Origin: Phycisphaerales bacterium
GTDB taxonomy: Bacteria > Planctomycetota > Phycisphaerae > Phycisphaerales > SM1A02
Direction of reading: 5' to 3'
Length of the DNA: 64,000 bases
Assembly: GCA_029260575.1 (NCBI GenBank)
Contig: JAJDDB010000027.1
Coordinates: forward strand, 250,501-314,500
This document shows positions 33,262 through 43,365 of the stretch, in pieces; positions within the stretch are counted from its first letter, which is position 1, and each line of letters begins with the position of its first letter. The notes under the pieces were generated by a model that had not been told where the DNA came from, searched no databases, and saw only the letters and a list, made by a program, of their open reading frames with translations. The position numbers and the translations under genes are program-made.

Positions 33262-34740
33262 ATGCGCTTCAATGCACTTGCACATCATCAGTCCATACTG
33301 CACGCACGAATGTCGCTGACCGCTGCTGCGGCCACTGCGCTGCTGCAATCAACAGTGGCAAGCGGACAGTGTGTTGCCGCGCAGTCCGAGAAGATTGTCG
33401 CACCGGACGGCGCTGCTGGCGATCGTTTCGGTCATACGCTGGCCATTGATGGCGACATCATGGCTGTCGGTGCGTATCGCGATGATGACATGTGCCCCGG
33501 CGGCGGGTCGTGCAACACCGGTTCGGTGCATATCTACCGCAAGAGCAACGGGCAGTGGACGCACGAAACTGAACTGCACCCCGATGACCTGGCCGCCGGC
33601 GATCAATTCGGCCGGGCTGTTGCGCTCTCCGGCAACACGCTGCTGGTGGGATCGCCGCTTGATGATGACGCCGGCAGCGCATCGGGTTCTGCATACGTCT
33701 TTACCTTCACCGGCGGCCAATGGACGCAGCAGGCGAAACTCACCGCGGCGGACGCAGCAGGCGGTGATTCCTTCGGCGATGCTGTCGCGATTGCAGACGA
33801 CATCGCAATCATCGGCGCACTGCTCGATGATCACTCTGCCGGCAACAACGCAGGCAGCGCGTACATCTTCCAACGCTTCAAAACGACCTGGACGCAGACT
33901 CGAAAGCTCATGGCACAGGACGCTGCGTCGGCAGACAATTTCGGCAATGCTGTTGCTCTCAACGGCGACACGATCGTCATCGGCGCAGAAAACGATGATG
34001 ACCCTGTTGTCGGCCGCAACACCGGCTCCGCATATATGTTCACGCTCATCAACGGCATGTGGATGCAGACCGAAAAAGTCACCGCGGGCAATATTGAAAG
34101 AGATGCGCGTTTCGGCTGGTCGGTATGCGTGCTCGGCGAAACCGCAGCGATCAGCGCACTCGAAGAAGACAACCGTGGGGCTGCATACATCTTTATGCGA
34201 GGCAATAACAATTTATGGAGTATGCAACAGCGCCTCGTTTCCGATGATCTGACAACGTTTGATGATTTCGGTCATTCCCTCGCGCTCGGCGAAACGACGC
34301 TCATCATCGGAGCAGCATCAGATGATGACGCCTGTGGCGGAACGACAACGTGCGATTCCGGCTCGGCGTATGTATTTGAAATGAAGGCAGGAAGCTGGAC
34401 GCAGGTCGACAAACTTACCGCAGCAGATTCCAGTTCCGATGATGAATTCGGCTACGACGTGGCAATGAGCGGCAATACTGTCATCATCGGCGCTCGATTG
34501 AACGAACAGATGGGTGAAGATGCTGGCGCGGTGTACGAATTCGCAACAGACTGCCCGGTTGTGATCTGCCCAGGTGATATTGATCAGGACGGAGTCGTCG
34601 GCGTGGGTGATCTATTCCTGCTCATTGCTGCATGGGCAGACGGCCCGGCAAGCACTGCCGACCTTGATGGTGATGGCGTCGTCAATGTCTTTGATCTGCT
34701 CCAGCTCTTCGCGCTATGGGGTCCGTGCCCCGGTTCCTGA
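33262..34740 (+). CDS. Secreted FG-GAP protein with seven repeats and a dockerin-like C-terminus, 492 aa
   Basis: The start at 33262 gives a signal-like N-terminus ending near ASGQ. Seven repeats of about 50-60 residues share the pattern D-x-FG-x-x-(V/L)A-(5-6)-(I/L)(I/V)G(A/S)-x-x-D-D: DRFGHTLAIDGDIMAVGA, DQFGRAVALSGNTLLVGS, DSFGDAVAIADDIAIIGA and four more. Seven such blades match a beta-propeller of integrin-alpha type. The end is a dockerin-like pair (DIDQDGVVGVGDLFLLIAAW and DLDGDGVVNVFDLLQLFALW). It is exported and probably attached through the dockerin to another protein. The partner is unknown. Confidence 0.85.
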   Translation: MRFNALAHHQSILHARMSLTAAAATALLQSTVASGQCVAAQSEKIVAPDGAAGDRFGHTLAIDGDIMAVGAYRDDDMCPGGGSCNTGSVHIYRKSNGQWTHETELHPDDLAAGDQFGRAVALSGNTLLVGSPLDDDAGSASGSAYVFTFTGGQWTQQAKLTAADAAGGDSFGDAVAIADDIAIIGALLDDHSAGNNAGSAYIFQRFKTTWTQTRKLMAQDAASADNFGNAVALNGDTIVIGAENDDDPVVGRNTGSAYMFTLINGMWMQTEKVTAGNIERDARFGWSVCVLGETAAISALEEDNRGAAYIFMRGNNNLWSMQQRLVSDDLTTFDDFGHSLALGETTLIIGAASDDDACGGTTTCDSGSAYVFEMKAGSWTQVDKLTAADSSSDDEFGYDVAMSGNTVIIGARLNEQMGEDAGAVYEFATDCPVVICPGDIDQDGVVGVGDLFLLIAAWADGPASTADLDGDGVVNVFDLLQLFALWGPCPGS

Positions 34741-34819
34741 TGGCGCGCGACTGCTCACGAGGAATTGCAGCCTTCTTCCATCAAGCGCCGCTGACTGATC
34801 GGGCCGATAGACGGTACTG

Positions 34820-35644
34820 ATGCCGCCCCCCACCGGACATGACAGCTGGCGCACGTACCTGCATGAGGTGATCTTCGAAGCCGACACACCGGCCGGCAAG
34901 ACGTTCGATGTCATATTGCTCATCAGCATCCTGCTCAGCGTCTTTGCAGTCCTGCTGGAAAGCGTCAACGAGATACGCATTGAGCATTATTTCCTGCTGC
35001 GATCGGCGGAATGGGTCTTTACAGGGCTGTTCACAGTTGAATACCTCCTGCGTCTGTTCTGCGTGCGCAGGCCGCTGAAATACGCGTTCAGCTTCTTCGG
35101 CATTGTTGATCTGCTTGCTATTTTGCCGACGTATCTCAGTTTGTTCTTTGTCGGCACGCAGGCTCTGATTGTCATACGCGCGCTGCGCCTGCTACGCGTC
35201 TTTCGAGTCTTCAAGCTCGTGCGGTATGTCGGCGAAGCAAGCGTACTGATGGAAGCCATGCGCGCCAGCCGTGCGAAAATCACCGTCTTCCTCGTTGCGG
35301 TGCTGTCCATCATCCTCATTGTCGGCTCGTCGATGTATCTCATCGAAGGCGGCCAACCCGAGTCCGGCTTCACGAGCATTCCCGCAAGCATCTACTGGAC
35401 CATCGTCACCATGACAACGGTCGGCTTCGGCGACATTACGCCCCAGACACTTGCAGGCAAGACGCTTGCTTCGGCGGTCATGATTCTCGGCTACGGCATC
35501 ATCGCTGTGCCCACCGGCATCGTCACGGCGGAGCTGTCTACAGCGCGGCGCAAGACAATTACCACACAATCCTGTCCGGTGTGCGCCAGGGAAGGTCACG
35601 ATGTTGATGCAACACACTGCAAATTCTGCGGCGCGAAGCTGTAA
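34820..35644 (+). CDS. Kv-type six-transmembrane potassium channel with C-terminal zinc ribbon, 274 aa
   Basis: Six membrane segments are visible. S4 carries Arg every third residue (VIRALRLLRVFRVFKLVRYV), the signature of a voltage sensor. The pore has TIVTMTTVGFGDITP with the TVGFG filter. After S6 (GYGIIAVPTGIVTAEL) comes a short Cys4 ribbon, CPVCAREGHDVDATHCKFCG, instead of a cytoplasmic ligand domain. The family conducts K+ across the cytoplasmic membrane. The ribbon is typical of bacterial Kv homologues in several phyla. The gene is the first in a run of plus-strand genes and stands 39 bases before hutI. Confidence 0.9.
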   Translation: MPPPTGHDSWRTYLHEVIFEADTPAGKTFDVILLISILLSVFAVLLESVNEIRIEHYFLLRSAEWVFTGLFTVEYLLRLFCVRRPLKYAFSFFGIVDLLAILPTYLSLFFVGTQALIVIRALRLLRVFRVFKLVRYVGEASVLMEAMRASRAKITVFLVAVLSIILIVGSSMYLIEGGQPESGFTSIPASIYWTIVTMTTVGFGDITPQTLAGKTLASAVMILGYGIIAVPTGIVTAELSTARRKTITTQSCPVCAREGHDVDATHCKFCGAKL

Positions 35645-35683
35645 CAACCGACTTCGCGCAATGCGTTACTCTACCCAGCGTCT

Positions 35684-36934
35684 ATGAACGACCTGCTCAT
35701 CACCAATGCCCGCATCCTCACGCTGGCAGCCGGCACAATTCCGCGCCGCAGCAGCGCGATGCGGAATCTATCCATTATCGACAACGGCTCCGTTTTGATT
35801 CGCAACGGCCGTATTGTTGAAGTTCACGACAACTCTCAAAACCCACAAACTCCTGTTGGCGGCAACGCCACAACAATCGACGCCCACGGCCGGGTCCTCA
35901 TGCCCGCGTTCGTCGACTGTCACACCCACGCCTGCTGGGCCGGGCAGCGCTTTGATGAATTTGAACAAAAGCTGGCAGGAGCGACATATCTCGACATTCT
36001 CAAAGCCGGCGGCGGAATTATGTCTACCGTCCGTGCAGTGCGCAGCGCAACCCAAACGGAACTGACAGATCTGCTGCACCTGCGCCTGACGCGCATGGCA
36101 GCGCTCGGCACAACAACAGTCGAAATCAAAAGCGGTTACGGCCTCGACACCGATACCGAAATCAAAATGCTTCGCGCCATCGAAGCTTCGAGCGAAATGT
36201 CACCTCTGCACGTCTCCCCGACTTTCCTCGGCGCCCACGCCATCGATCCAGACAATCCCAAATTCATTGAACAGACAATTCTCGACACACTCCCTGCTGT
36301 CGCGACTGAATTCCCCGGCATAACCTGCGATGCCTACTGCGAAGACGGTGCTTGGTCGCTCGACGAGACAACTCGCCTGTTTGAAAAGGCGCAACAACTT
36401 GGCTGCCCGTTGCGCATTCACGCAGATCAATTCAATGCCCTCGGCATGACTACACGCGCTGTCAAAATGGGCGCGATCAGCGTTGATCACCTCGAAGCAT
36501 CAACTGATTCGGAACTGCGCATACTTGCCCAAAGCGACACGATGGGCGTTGTCCTGCCCGCCAGCGGTTTTCAGCTCGATGATCGTTATGCACCTGCCCG
36601 AACATTTCTCGACATGAACGGCGCGCTCGCCATTGCCACGAATTACAACCCCGGTTCCGCGCCTTCGCCATCGATTCCGTTCACCATCGCACTAACCTGC
36701 CGAAAGCTCCGCCTGACTCCCGCTGAGGCGATCACCTGTGCCACCATCAACGCTGCTCATGTCCTGCGAATATCCACCGAAACCGGCTCCATAGAAACCG
36801 GCAAACGAGCTGATTTGCAACTGCTCGACTGCATCGACGAGCGCGAACTCAGTTACGAATTCGCAACCCCCGGTCCGGCGCTGCTGCTCGCAGCCGGGCA
36901 GATCATCCATCAACGCGGCTCCAGCGAACATTGA
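35684..36934 (+). CDS. hutI: Imidazolonepropionase
   Basis: HutI hydrolyses imidazolone propionate, the product of HutU, in histidine degradation. The amidohydrolase metal site is VDCHTHACWAGQR. Further motifs are GTTTVEIKSGYGLD, THVSPTFLGAHA-like LHVSPTFLGAHAID, ADQFNALGMT, SVDHLEAS and NYNPGSAPSPS. At 416 residues it is the normal length. The start at 35684 gives MNDLLITNARILTLAAG. It is separated from hutU by 10.7 kb of accessory genes; map follows 33 bases downstream. Confidence 0.94.
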   Translation: MNDLLITNARILTLAAGTIPRRSSAMRNLSIIDNGSVLIRNGRIVEVHDNSQNPQTPVGGNATTIDAHGRVLMPAFVDCHTHACWAGQRFDEFEQKLAGATYLDILKAGGGIMSTVRAVRSATQTELTDLLHLRLTRMAALGTTTVEIKSGYGLDTDTEIKMLRAIEASSEMSPLHVSPTFLGAHAIDPDNPKFIEQTILDTLPAVATEFPGITCDAYCEDGAWSLDETTRLFEKAQQLGCPLRIHADQFNALGMTTRAVKMGAISVDHLEASTDSELRILAQSDTMGVVLPASGFQLDDRYAPARTFLDMNGALAIATNYNPGSAPSPSIPFTIALTCRKLRLTPAEAITCATINAAHVLRISTETGSIETGKRADLQLLDCIDERELSYEFATPGPALLLAAGQIIHQRGSSEH

Positions 36935-36967
36935 CCCACCGCCATCGGCCACTACGATTGTCAGACT

Positions 36968-37783
36968 ATGGTTCTCACCGCAGCACGCGATATTGACGGC
37001 GCAACACAGGCAGCACAATGCGTCACGCAAGTACACGAACGCCTCGTCGATTTCCTGCGCGCCGGCCTGACACTGACTGACGTTGATAAATGTGTTGCTG
37101 AATCACTCGAAGCGCTCGGCTGCCGAAGTGCGTTCCTGCGCTACACAATCCCCGGCCATCCGCCGTACCCGAGCCATTCCTGTCTGTCGGTGAACGACTG
37201 CATTGTGCATGGCACACATCTCTCACACACCGATCCACTCAAGCCGGGTGATCTGCTTTCCATTGATGTCGGCGTGTTGCGCGACGGTTGGGTTGGCGAT
37301 GCTGCATGGACCTATGCCATCGAGCACGCCACCGATGAAGCGCTCGCGCTGATGCAGTGCGGTCGTGAATCGCTGCGCCGCGGTGTCGAAGCCATTCAAC
37401 CAGGCCGGCCGCTCATCGATTGGGCCAAAGCTGTGCAGGAATATGTCGAAGGTGAATGCGGCTACCACCTCGTGCGCGGCCTCGGCGGACACGGCTACGG
37501 CCGCAAGCTCCACGGGCCACCGTTTGTGTCAAATGTCATTCCTGTGAACCAATTTGAATGGCCTGACGCATGGAAGATATTCGAACCCGGCCTTCTGATT
37601 GCTGTCGAACCGATGCTCGCCATCGGCACGCCGGACACAACCAACAACCATCGAAAGTGGCCAATCCACACCGCTGACGGATCGCTCAGCGTGCATTACG
37701 AAGCCGATGTCATGGTGTCCGAAGACGGGCCGATCAACCTCACAGTCGGCATGGAATCCCTACCCGACATCGTCGGCGTTTGA
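36968..37783 (+). CDS. map: Type I methionine aminopeptidase
   Basis: MAP removes the initiator Met from nascent proteins. The metal ligands can be placed: Asp in SIDVGV, Asp in GDAAWT, His in GLGGHGYG, Glu in IAVEPML and Glu in HYEADVMV. The substrate His is in NDCIVHGTH. At 271 residues it is slightly longer than the Escherichia coli enzyme. It lies 33 bases after hutI and so is probably cotranscribed. No secY or adk neighbours are present, which differs from the usual ribosomal-protein context. Confidence 0.93.
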   Translation: MVLTAARDIDGATQAAQCVTQVHERLVDFLRAGLTLTDVDKCVAESLEALGCRSAFLRYTIPGHPPYPSHSCLSVNDCIVHGTHLSHTDPLKPGDLLSIDVGVLRDGWVGDAAWTYAIEHATDEALALMQCGRESLRRGVEAIQPGRPLIDWAKAVQEYVEGECGYHLVRGLGGHGYGRKLHGPPFVSNVIPVNQFEWPDAWKIFEPGLLIAVEPMLAIGTPDTTNNHRKWPIHTADGSLSVHYEADVMVSEDGPINLTVGMESLPDIVGV

Positions 37784-37920
37784 TCGCGATTCAGCCGAAG
37801 CCGCCCCCTGACGACCAGCGAAAGGAATTGGACGGATCGGATGCGCCATTCGTGCAGCGATCTACTGTGCAGATGGTACGATCATCCGTAGTCCCAATTG
37901 AAATCTCTCTGGAGTTTGTC

Positions 37921-40092
37921 ATGTCCACTATGACTCGCGCAACCACTGCTTTCATTATCCCACTCGCTGCACTCGCACTGTTAAGCACTGCGATTACCGT
38001 CCACGGCGACGACACGAAGTACGAATATCCCGAGTCCAAGCGCGTCGAACACATCGACGATTACCACGGCGAGACCGTTGTAGATCCATACCGCTGGCTC
38101 GAAGAAGATGTCCGCGACTCCATGGCTGTCCGCGAATGGGTCACGCGCCAGAACGAACTCACAGATGAATACCTCAAGCGCATACCCCATCGCGATGCAA
38201 TCGAAAAGCGACTCACCAAACTCTGGAACTATGAGAAATTTTCCGCGCCGTACAAAGTCGGCGGGTGGTATTTCTTCAGAAAGAACGATGGCTTACAGAA
38301 TCAGGACGTCATCTATGTGATGTCATCGCTTGATGCAGTGCCGATTGTGTTGTTTGATCCGAATTCGTGGGCAACTGACGGAACCGTCGCTCTTGCAGGC
38401 ATGGCTGTCAGCGATGATGGCAGATACGTCGCCTACGGAAAGGCAGAAGCCGGCTCTGACTGGAACACCTGGTACATTCGCAACCTGCAAACCGGCAAAG
38501 ACCTCGCTGACAAAATCAACTGGGTGAAATTCTCCAGCCCATCATGGACGCCCGATGGCAAGGGTTTTTTCTACGGCAGGTATGACGCGCCCTCCAACGA
38601 CGCTTTCCATGATGTAAACAAATTCCAGAAGCTGTACTACCACCGCGTCGGTACGCCGCAGTCCGACGATGTGCTCGTCATGAAGAACGATCACGAACCC
38701 GATTGGGGGTTCGGCCCCACTGTCACCGACGATGGCAGATACCTCATCATTACTGTCTGGAAGGGAACTGCTGACAAATATCGCGTGATGGTCAAAGACC
38801 TGCATGAGCCGTACGGCATGCCGATCGATCTTATCGACGATTTCGAAGCCGAATTCAGTTTTATCGACAATGACGGCTCGACGTTCTTCTTCAAGACCGA
38901 TCTCAATGCCTCGCGCGGCCGCATCATTGCCATCGACATCAACAACCCCGACCGTAGCAACTGGACCGAACTCATCAGCGAAACCGATGACACACTTCGC
39001 GGCACGAATGTCATCAACAATCAATTCGTGCTCAACTATCTCGCCGATGCCAGGACGCGCGTGCGCATACACAACCTCGATGGAACACACATCCGCGATA
39101 TCAATCTCCCCGGCATCGGCACCGCAAGCGGATTCTCCGGCAAGCGCGACCACGACGAAACTTTCTACAGCTATTCGAGCTATGCACAACCGCCAAGTGT
39201 GTATCGCTACGACATGAACACCGGCCAAAGCACGCTCATGCATCGTGCTAAAGTCGATATGAATCCCGATGATTACATCACCACGCAGGTGTTCTTCGAC
39301 AGTAACGATGGAACCCGCGTGCCCATGTTTATCACCCACCGTAAAGACCTCAAACGCACCGGCGATCTGCCGACGCTGCTGTACGGCTACGGCGGGTTCA
39401 ATATTCCCCTGACGCCCGGGTTCTCCGTATCGCGGCTGGCATGGCTGGAAATGGGCGGCGTCTATGCCGTCGCAAACCTGCGCGGCGGCGGTGAGTACGG
39501 CGAAGACTGGCACGAAGCGGGCACCAAACTGCAAAAACAAAACGTCTTCGATGACTTTATTGCTGCAGCTGAATACCTCATCAAGAACGGATACACCAGG
39601 CCGGACAAACTTGCGATCCAGGGCGGATCAAACGGCGGCTTGCTCGTCGGCGCGTGCATGACCCAGCGACCAGATCTGTACGGCGTCTGCCTGCCCGCGG
39701 TCGGCGTCATGGACATGCTCCGTTTCCATAAGTTCACAATTGGCTGGGCATGGGTAGATGACTACGGTTCATCGGATGACGCGGCACAGTTCGAAGCGCT
39801 GCGTGCCTATTCGCCGTACCACAACCTCAGGCCCGGAACTTCGTATCCTGCAACATTAATCACGACTGCTGACACTGATGACCGCGTCGTGCCCGGTCAC
39901 AGCTTTAAGTTTGCTGCAGCCTTGCAGTACAGCCAGGCCGGCCCCGCGCCAACATTGATCCGCATTGAAACACGCGCAGGTCATGGTGCTGGTAAACCAA
40001 CCGCAAAGCGCATCGAAGAAGCCGCAGACATCATGGCATTCACTGTCAAGAATCTCGACATGCAGCCCAACCTCCCGACGCAGTACGACTGA
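37921..40092 (+). CDS. Prolyl oligopeptidase, S9A family, exported, 723 aa
   Basis: The start at 37921 has GGAG six bases upstream and gives a signal peptide (ending near VHG). The N-terminal cap segment (YHGETVVDPYRWLEE) and the seven-bladed propeller are followed by the alpha/beta hydrolase domain. The catalytic Ser is in GGSNGGLLVGACM, the Asp in TADTDDRVVPGHS and the His in RAGHGAGKPT. The family cleaves short peptides after proline. It is probably periplasmic. The size is normal. It is preceded by map and followed by a small membrane protein and sthA. Confidence 0.93.
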   Translation: MSTMTRATTAFIIPLAALALLSTAITVHGDDTKYEYPESKRVEHIDDYHGETVVDPYRWLEEDVRDSMAVREWVTRQNELTDEYLKRIPHRDAIEKRLTKLWNYEKFSAPYKVGGWYFFRKNDGLQNQDVIYVMSSLDAVPIVLFDPNSWATDGTVALAGMAVSDDGRYVAYGKAEAGSDWNTWYIRNLQTGKDLADKINWVKFSSPSWTPDGKGFFYGRYDAPSNDAFHDVNKFQKLYYHRVGTPQSDDVLVMKNDHEPDWGFGPTVTDDGRYLIITVWKGTADKYRVMVKDLHEPYGMPIDLIDDFEAEFSFIDNDGSTFFFKTDLNASRGRIIAIDINNPDRSNWTELISETDDTLRGTNVINNQFVLNYLADARTRVRIHNLDGTHIRDINLPGIGTASGFSGKRDHDETFYSYSSYAQPPSVYRYDMNTGQSTLMHRAKVDMNPDDYITTQVFFDSNDGTRVPMFITHRKDLKRTGDLPTLLYGYGGFNIPLTPGFSVSRLAWLEMGGVYAVANLRGGGEYGEDWHEAGTKLQKQNVFDDFIAAAEYLIKNGYTRPDKLAIQGGSNGGLLVGACMTQRPDLYGVCLPAVGVMDMLRFHKFTIGWAWVDDYGSSDDAAQFEALRAYSPYHNLRPGTSYPATLITTADTDDRVVPGHSFKFAAALQYSQAGPAPTLIRIETRAGHGAGKPTAKRIEEAADIMAFTVKNLDMQPNLPTQYD

Positions 40093-40193
40093 GTATCTCT
40101 CGCTGCTTGCGGCGTAGCACGAATGCTCAGCGACTTCGCTCATGAACGAAGTGCGCTGTTATCTGCCCAACGACCTATCATCCAGAATCACCC

Positions 40194-40436
40194 ATGCACA
40201 CCTCCGTCCGCATCCTCTGCTACATCACAAGCGCCGCCGCCCTTCTCGGCGCCGCTGCCTATCTCGCGCGTGGTGAAGACAAGGGCCTCGGCGTGTTTCT
40301 CGTTCTCATCGCGGTGGTTATCAGCCGGATCCTGATCCTGAATATTGCGATCCCGATGGAGCACCGTCGTGATGCGGAAGCTGCGGCAACCGATCCAGGC
40401 ACTTCCCCTGAATCCGGCGATACATCCGCCCGATAA
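40194..40436 (+). CDS. Small membrane protein, 80 aa
   Basis: Two hydrophobic helices (about residues 5-24 and 32-52) frame a short charged loop (RGEDKGLG), and an acidic tail follows. The gene ends 8 bases before sthA, so it is probably cotranscribed. No family was recognised. Its place and spacing make it likely to be real despite its size. Confidence 0.55.
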   Translation: MHTSVRILCYITSAAALLGAAAYLARGEDKGLGVFLVLIAVVISRILILNIAIPMEHRRDAEAAATDPGTSPESGDTSAR

Positions 40437-40444
40437 CGGGCGAT

Positions 40445-41866
40445 ATGCATGACTACGACCTCATCTGCATCGGTTCCGGCCCCGCTGGTGAAAAAGCCGC
40501 CACGCAGGCTGCATACTTCGGCCGGCGCGTTGCCATCATTGAACGCAACGCCCAGCCCGGCGGCGCAATGGTCAACACCGGCACCATCCCTTCCAAAGCG
40601 TTACGCGAAACCGCACTGCTTTGCTCCGCATTTAGTCGCCGTCCACTCCCCGGCATGCAGTTCAATATCGATCGAAGTGTCTCCGTCGCACGGTTCATGG
40701 CTCGGCGTCTGTACATCGAACAACAGGAGCACGACCGCATCGAGCGCTCAATGGATCGCCACAACATTGATGTACATCGCGGTGTCGGCCGTATTGTCGA
40801 TCCGCACACCGTTGAAATCGATCACCCCGACGGCACGCGCGCCCGTTTCAGCGCTGCATACATTCTGATTGCGACCGGTTCAGCGCCGGTGCGCCCGGCC
40901 AACATCCCATTTGATGATCTGAACATTGTCGATGCCGACAGCATACTGACGATTGATCGCTTGGCGGATTCCATGCTCATCATCGGCGGCGGCGTCATCG
41001 GATGCGAATACGCTTCGATCTTTGCCGAGATGCATGTCAAGGTCACACTCGTGCACCGCAACCCGCCGATCATGCCGTTCATTGATGATGACTGCCGCGA
41101 ACGCCTGCTTAAAACCATGACCGAACGCGGTGTGCAATTCGTATACGACTGTGCAGTGAGCAGTGCAGCCATCGAATCTGACAGCTCTGTCACGCTACGT
41201 TTGGACACCGGCGAATCCCTGCACGCAGACAAACTGCTGTGGGCGGCCGGCCGCGCGCCCAACACCAGCGATCTCGGACTCGATTCTGTCCACGTCGCAG
41301 TCACTGATCGCGGCCAGATCACAGTAGATGACAAGTACCAGACAAACGTTCCGTCGATCTTCGCTGCTGGCGATGTCATTGGCTTCCCCGCACTCGCAGC
41401 AACCAGCATGGAACAAGGCCGCATCGCTGTCTGTAATATGTTCAATATCGATTTCAAAGCATCGCTAGCCCGAACGATGCCCATCGGAATCTATACGATT
41501 CCTGCGGTGTCGATGGTCGGCATAAGTGAAACCGAAGCCCACGAAAAGAAGCTCGACATCATCATCGGCTTCGCACCCTACGCCAACAACGCCCGCGGCA
41601 GAATGCTCGGCGATGAAAACGGACTCGTAAAATGCATCTTCGACCGCGACACCGGCGCACTTCTCGGGGCTTCAATCGTCGGCGAAGACGCAACCGAACT
41701 CATCCACATCGCAATGGATGCCATCACCAACCACACAGGCATCGAACACTTCATCAACGCCTGCTACAACTATCCATCGCTGACCGAGTTGTACAAGTAC
41801 GCCGCATACAGCGCGCTGCAGGCACTGAACAGTTCTGCAACCAATTCAAACAACCAAGCCGCTTAA
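40445..41866 (+). CDS. sthA: Soluble pyridine nucleotide transhydrogenase
   Basis: A flavoprotein of the lipoamide dehydrogenase fold: FAD site IGSGPAGEKAATQAAYFGR, NAD site IIGGGVIGCEYASIFAEM, and the second FAD motif FAAGDVIGFPALA. The redox Cys pair of lipoamide dehydrogenase (CxxxxC) is absent: the loop reads MVNTGTIPSKALRE. That is the hallmark of SthA, which interconverts NADPH and NADH. It therefore should not serve as E3 of the SucAB complex. The length of 473 residues fits. A repeated hairpin lies 15 bases after the stop. Confidence 0.9.
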   Translation: MHDYDLICIGSGPAGEKAATQAAYFGRRVAIIERNAQPGGAMVNTGTIPSKALRETALLCSAFSRRPLPGMQFNIDRSVSVARFMARRLYIEQQEHDRIERSMDRHNIDVHRGVGRIVDPHTVEIDHPDGTRARFSAAYILIATGSAPVRPANIPFDDLNIVDADSILTIDRLADSMLIIGGGVIGCEYASIFAEMHVKVTLVHRNPPIMPFIDDDCRERLLKTMTERGVQFVYDCAVSSAAIESDSSVTLRLDTGESLHADKLLWAAGRAPNTSDLGLDSVHVAVTDRGQITVDDKYQTNVPSIFAAGDVIGFPALAATSMEQGRIAVCNMFNIDFKASLARTMPIGIYTIPAVSMVGISETEAHEKKLDIIIGFAPYANNARGRMLGDENGLVKCIFDRDTGALLGASIVGEDATELIHIAMDAITNHTGIEHFINACYNYPSLTELYKYAAYSALQALNSSATNSNNQAA

Positions 41867-41881
41867 CCGTATCCCCCAAAG

Positions 41882-41903
41882 CCCAGCATCTCCCGAAGCT
41901 GGG
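41882..41903. repeat. Hairpin after sthA, shared with 53200
   Basis: CCCAGC (41882-41887) and GCTGGG (41898-41903) pair across ATCTCCCGAA. The sequence around it (CCCCCAAAG before, ATCAGCGCGCTGAA after) resembles the hairpin at 53200-53221, which also follows a gene by about 16 bases. It may be a terminator or a REP-like element. Confidence 0.55.
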
Positions 41904-41934
41904 ATCAGCGCGCTGAACCGCGTCGAATCTTGCC

Positions 41935-43365
41935 TCATCCCTGCGCCCCCACACCCCGCAATCCCAACACCCGTGCAAGCAATCCTGCAGGCACATCCTC
42001 CACCAACCCGCCTTTCTCCGTCGCTGCCGCTGCCGCTGCATACCCACTGCGCGCCGCACCCTCCATCGTCGCCGGCCAACCCGTATCGCACCAATCACCA
42101 GCCAGGAACAAATTCTCAACACCACCGCCGCCCAACCCCACAAACCCGGGAGCGCACGGCGGACGAAGCCGCTGCACCGCCGGCGTCGCTGCGAACGTCG
42201 CGCGCTTTTCCTTCACCGCCCTCGCACCAATCGGACGCAGCCCCACTGACTTCGGCAAGGCATGTTGAATGTCATCTGCAACGCGCTCAACGATTGCCGC
42301 TTCATCGAGTTCCATCCACTCATCAGCTGCACTGACAACTGCATGAATGTGCTGCACAGTGCATTCCAGATCAGCGTAAGATTTGTTGAACAACCACTGC
42401 GTTCCGTTGGGCGCATCCACCAGCGTAAGATGCGGCACATCCATAATCGACGATGTGTATTTCAGATGTACGCCCAGAATCGGACTGAACGTATACTCTT
42501 CAAGCGATTGCAATCGCGCATCTGCTTTGCGCAACAGTTCTGAAACCAACTTCGCAAGTCGATCAGGCGCAACCGCAGCAATCACCGCTGAAGCATCGAT
42601 CAACCCATCCCCCGTCACAACCCCCGTCACGCGCCGCCCGTCAAATCCGATCGACTTTGCAGACGTCGACAGAAGCAATTCCCCTCCGTGCTGCGCGATG
42701 ATCTCATTCGCTGTGTCGTACAGGTCCACAAGTGGAACCACAGGCAGTCCCATCATGTACGACCATTTGTTCGCAAGAAACCCTTCCTGAAAGACGTGCA
42801 GCGCCGCAGCCGCATCAACACACGACACATCAAGATTACACGCACTGACAACGACGACATTCCAGAATCGATCCACCGCACTCTGCGGCTGCGCATGTTC
42901 TTTCAAGAATGTATCAAACGTCCTGCCAGCCCATTTCTGCCGACCAACTCCACCCAACCGCACAATACGAAACATACATCGCGCAACTGCCCTGCGCTCA
43001 TCACGATTCAAAACCGTCATCCGCTTCATCGAACCCAACAAATGTAGCGGTGCGGGCAGCTTCCCCGCTTGCATCCGATCGATTCGTCCGCCGCCATCGG
43101 TCCAGTAGAACGTCCGATGCCAGTCGATCAGTTCCAGCACGCCGAGCCGATCGTATAGATCCAGCAGATTCGTGCAGCAGCCCATCACAACATGCTGACA
43201 ATTGTCCAGCAATTCATCGGTGCGCGGATCGACAAAACTCGTCGCCCGGCCGCCCAACCGTTTGCGCGTTTCGATCACGATCGGCGTGCAGCCGGCTTCC
43301 GCCACGCGCACCGCCGCCGCAATCCCTGCGATGCCTCCACCAACAATTACGATCCGTCGTTTCAC
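41935..43365 (-). CDS. hpnE: Hydroxysqualene dehydroxylase
   Basis: A flavin amine-oxidase-fold enzyme that reduces hydroxysqualene to squalene, the last step of the HpnCDE route. The FAD site is RRIVIVGGGIAGIAAAVRVA, followed by ETRKRLGGRATSF. The C-terminal FAD segment is NLFLAGDWCDTGWPATMEGA. The GTG start at 43365 overlaps the hpnD stop (GTGA), which shows translational coupling; a frame that runs further upstream to 43551 is antisense-like and not needed. At 476 residues the size is normal. Confidence 0.9.
   Translation of the reverse strand: MKRRIVIVGGGIAGIAAAVRVAEAGCTPIVIETRKRLGGRATSFVDPRTDELLDNCQHVVMGCCTNLLDLYDRLGVLELIDWHRTFYWTDGGGRIDRMQAGKLPAPLHLLGSMKRMTVLNRDERRAVARCMFRIVRLGGVGRQKWAGRTFDTFLKEHAQPQSAVDRFWNVVVVSACNLDVSCVDAAAALHVFQEGFLANKWSYMMGLPVVPLVDLYDTANEIIAQHGGELLLSTSAKSIGFDGRRVTGVVTGDGLIDASAVIAAVAPDRLAKLVSELLRKADARLQSLEEYTFSPILGVHLKYTSSIMDVPHLTLVDAPNGTQWLFNKSYADLECTVQHIHAVVSAADEWMELDEAAIVERVADDIQHALPKSVGLRPIGARAVKEKRATFAATPAVQRLRPPCAPGFVGLGGGGVENLFLAGDWCDTGWPATMEGAARSGYAAAAAATEKGGLVEDVPAGLLARVLGLRGVGAQG

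Noticed and set aside
40445-41866. Lipoamide dehydrogenase (E3) for the SucAB complex
   Set aside because: The redox Cys pair is replaced (MVNTGT), which fits SthA and excludes E3 function.
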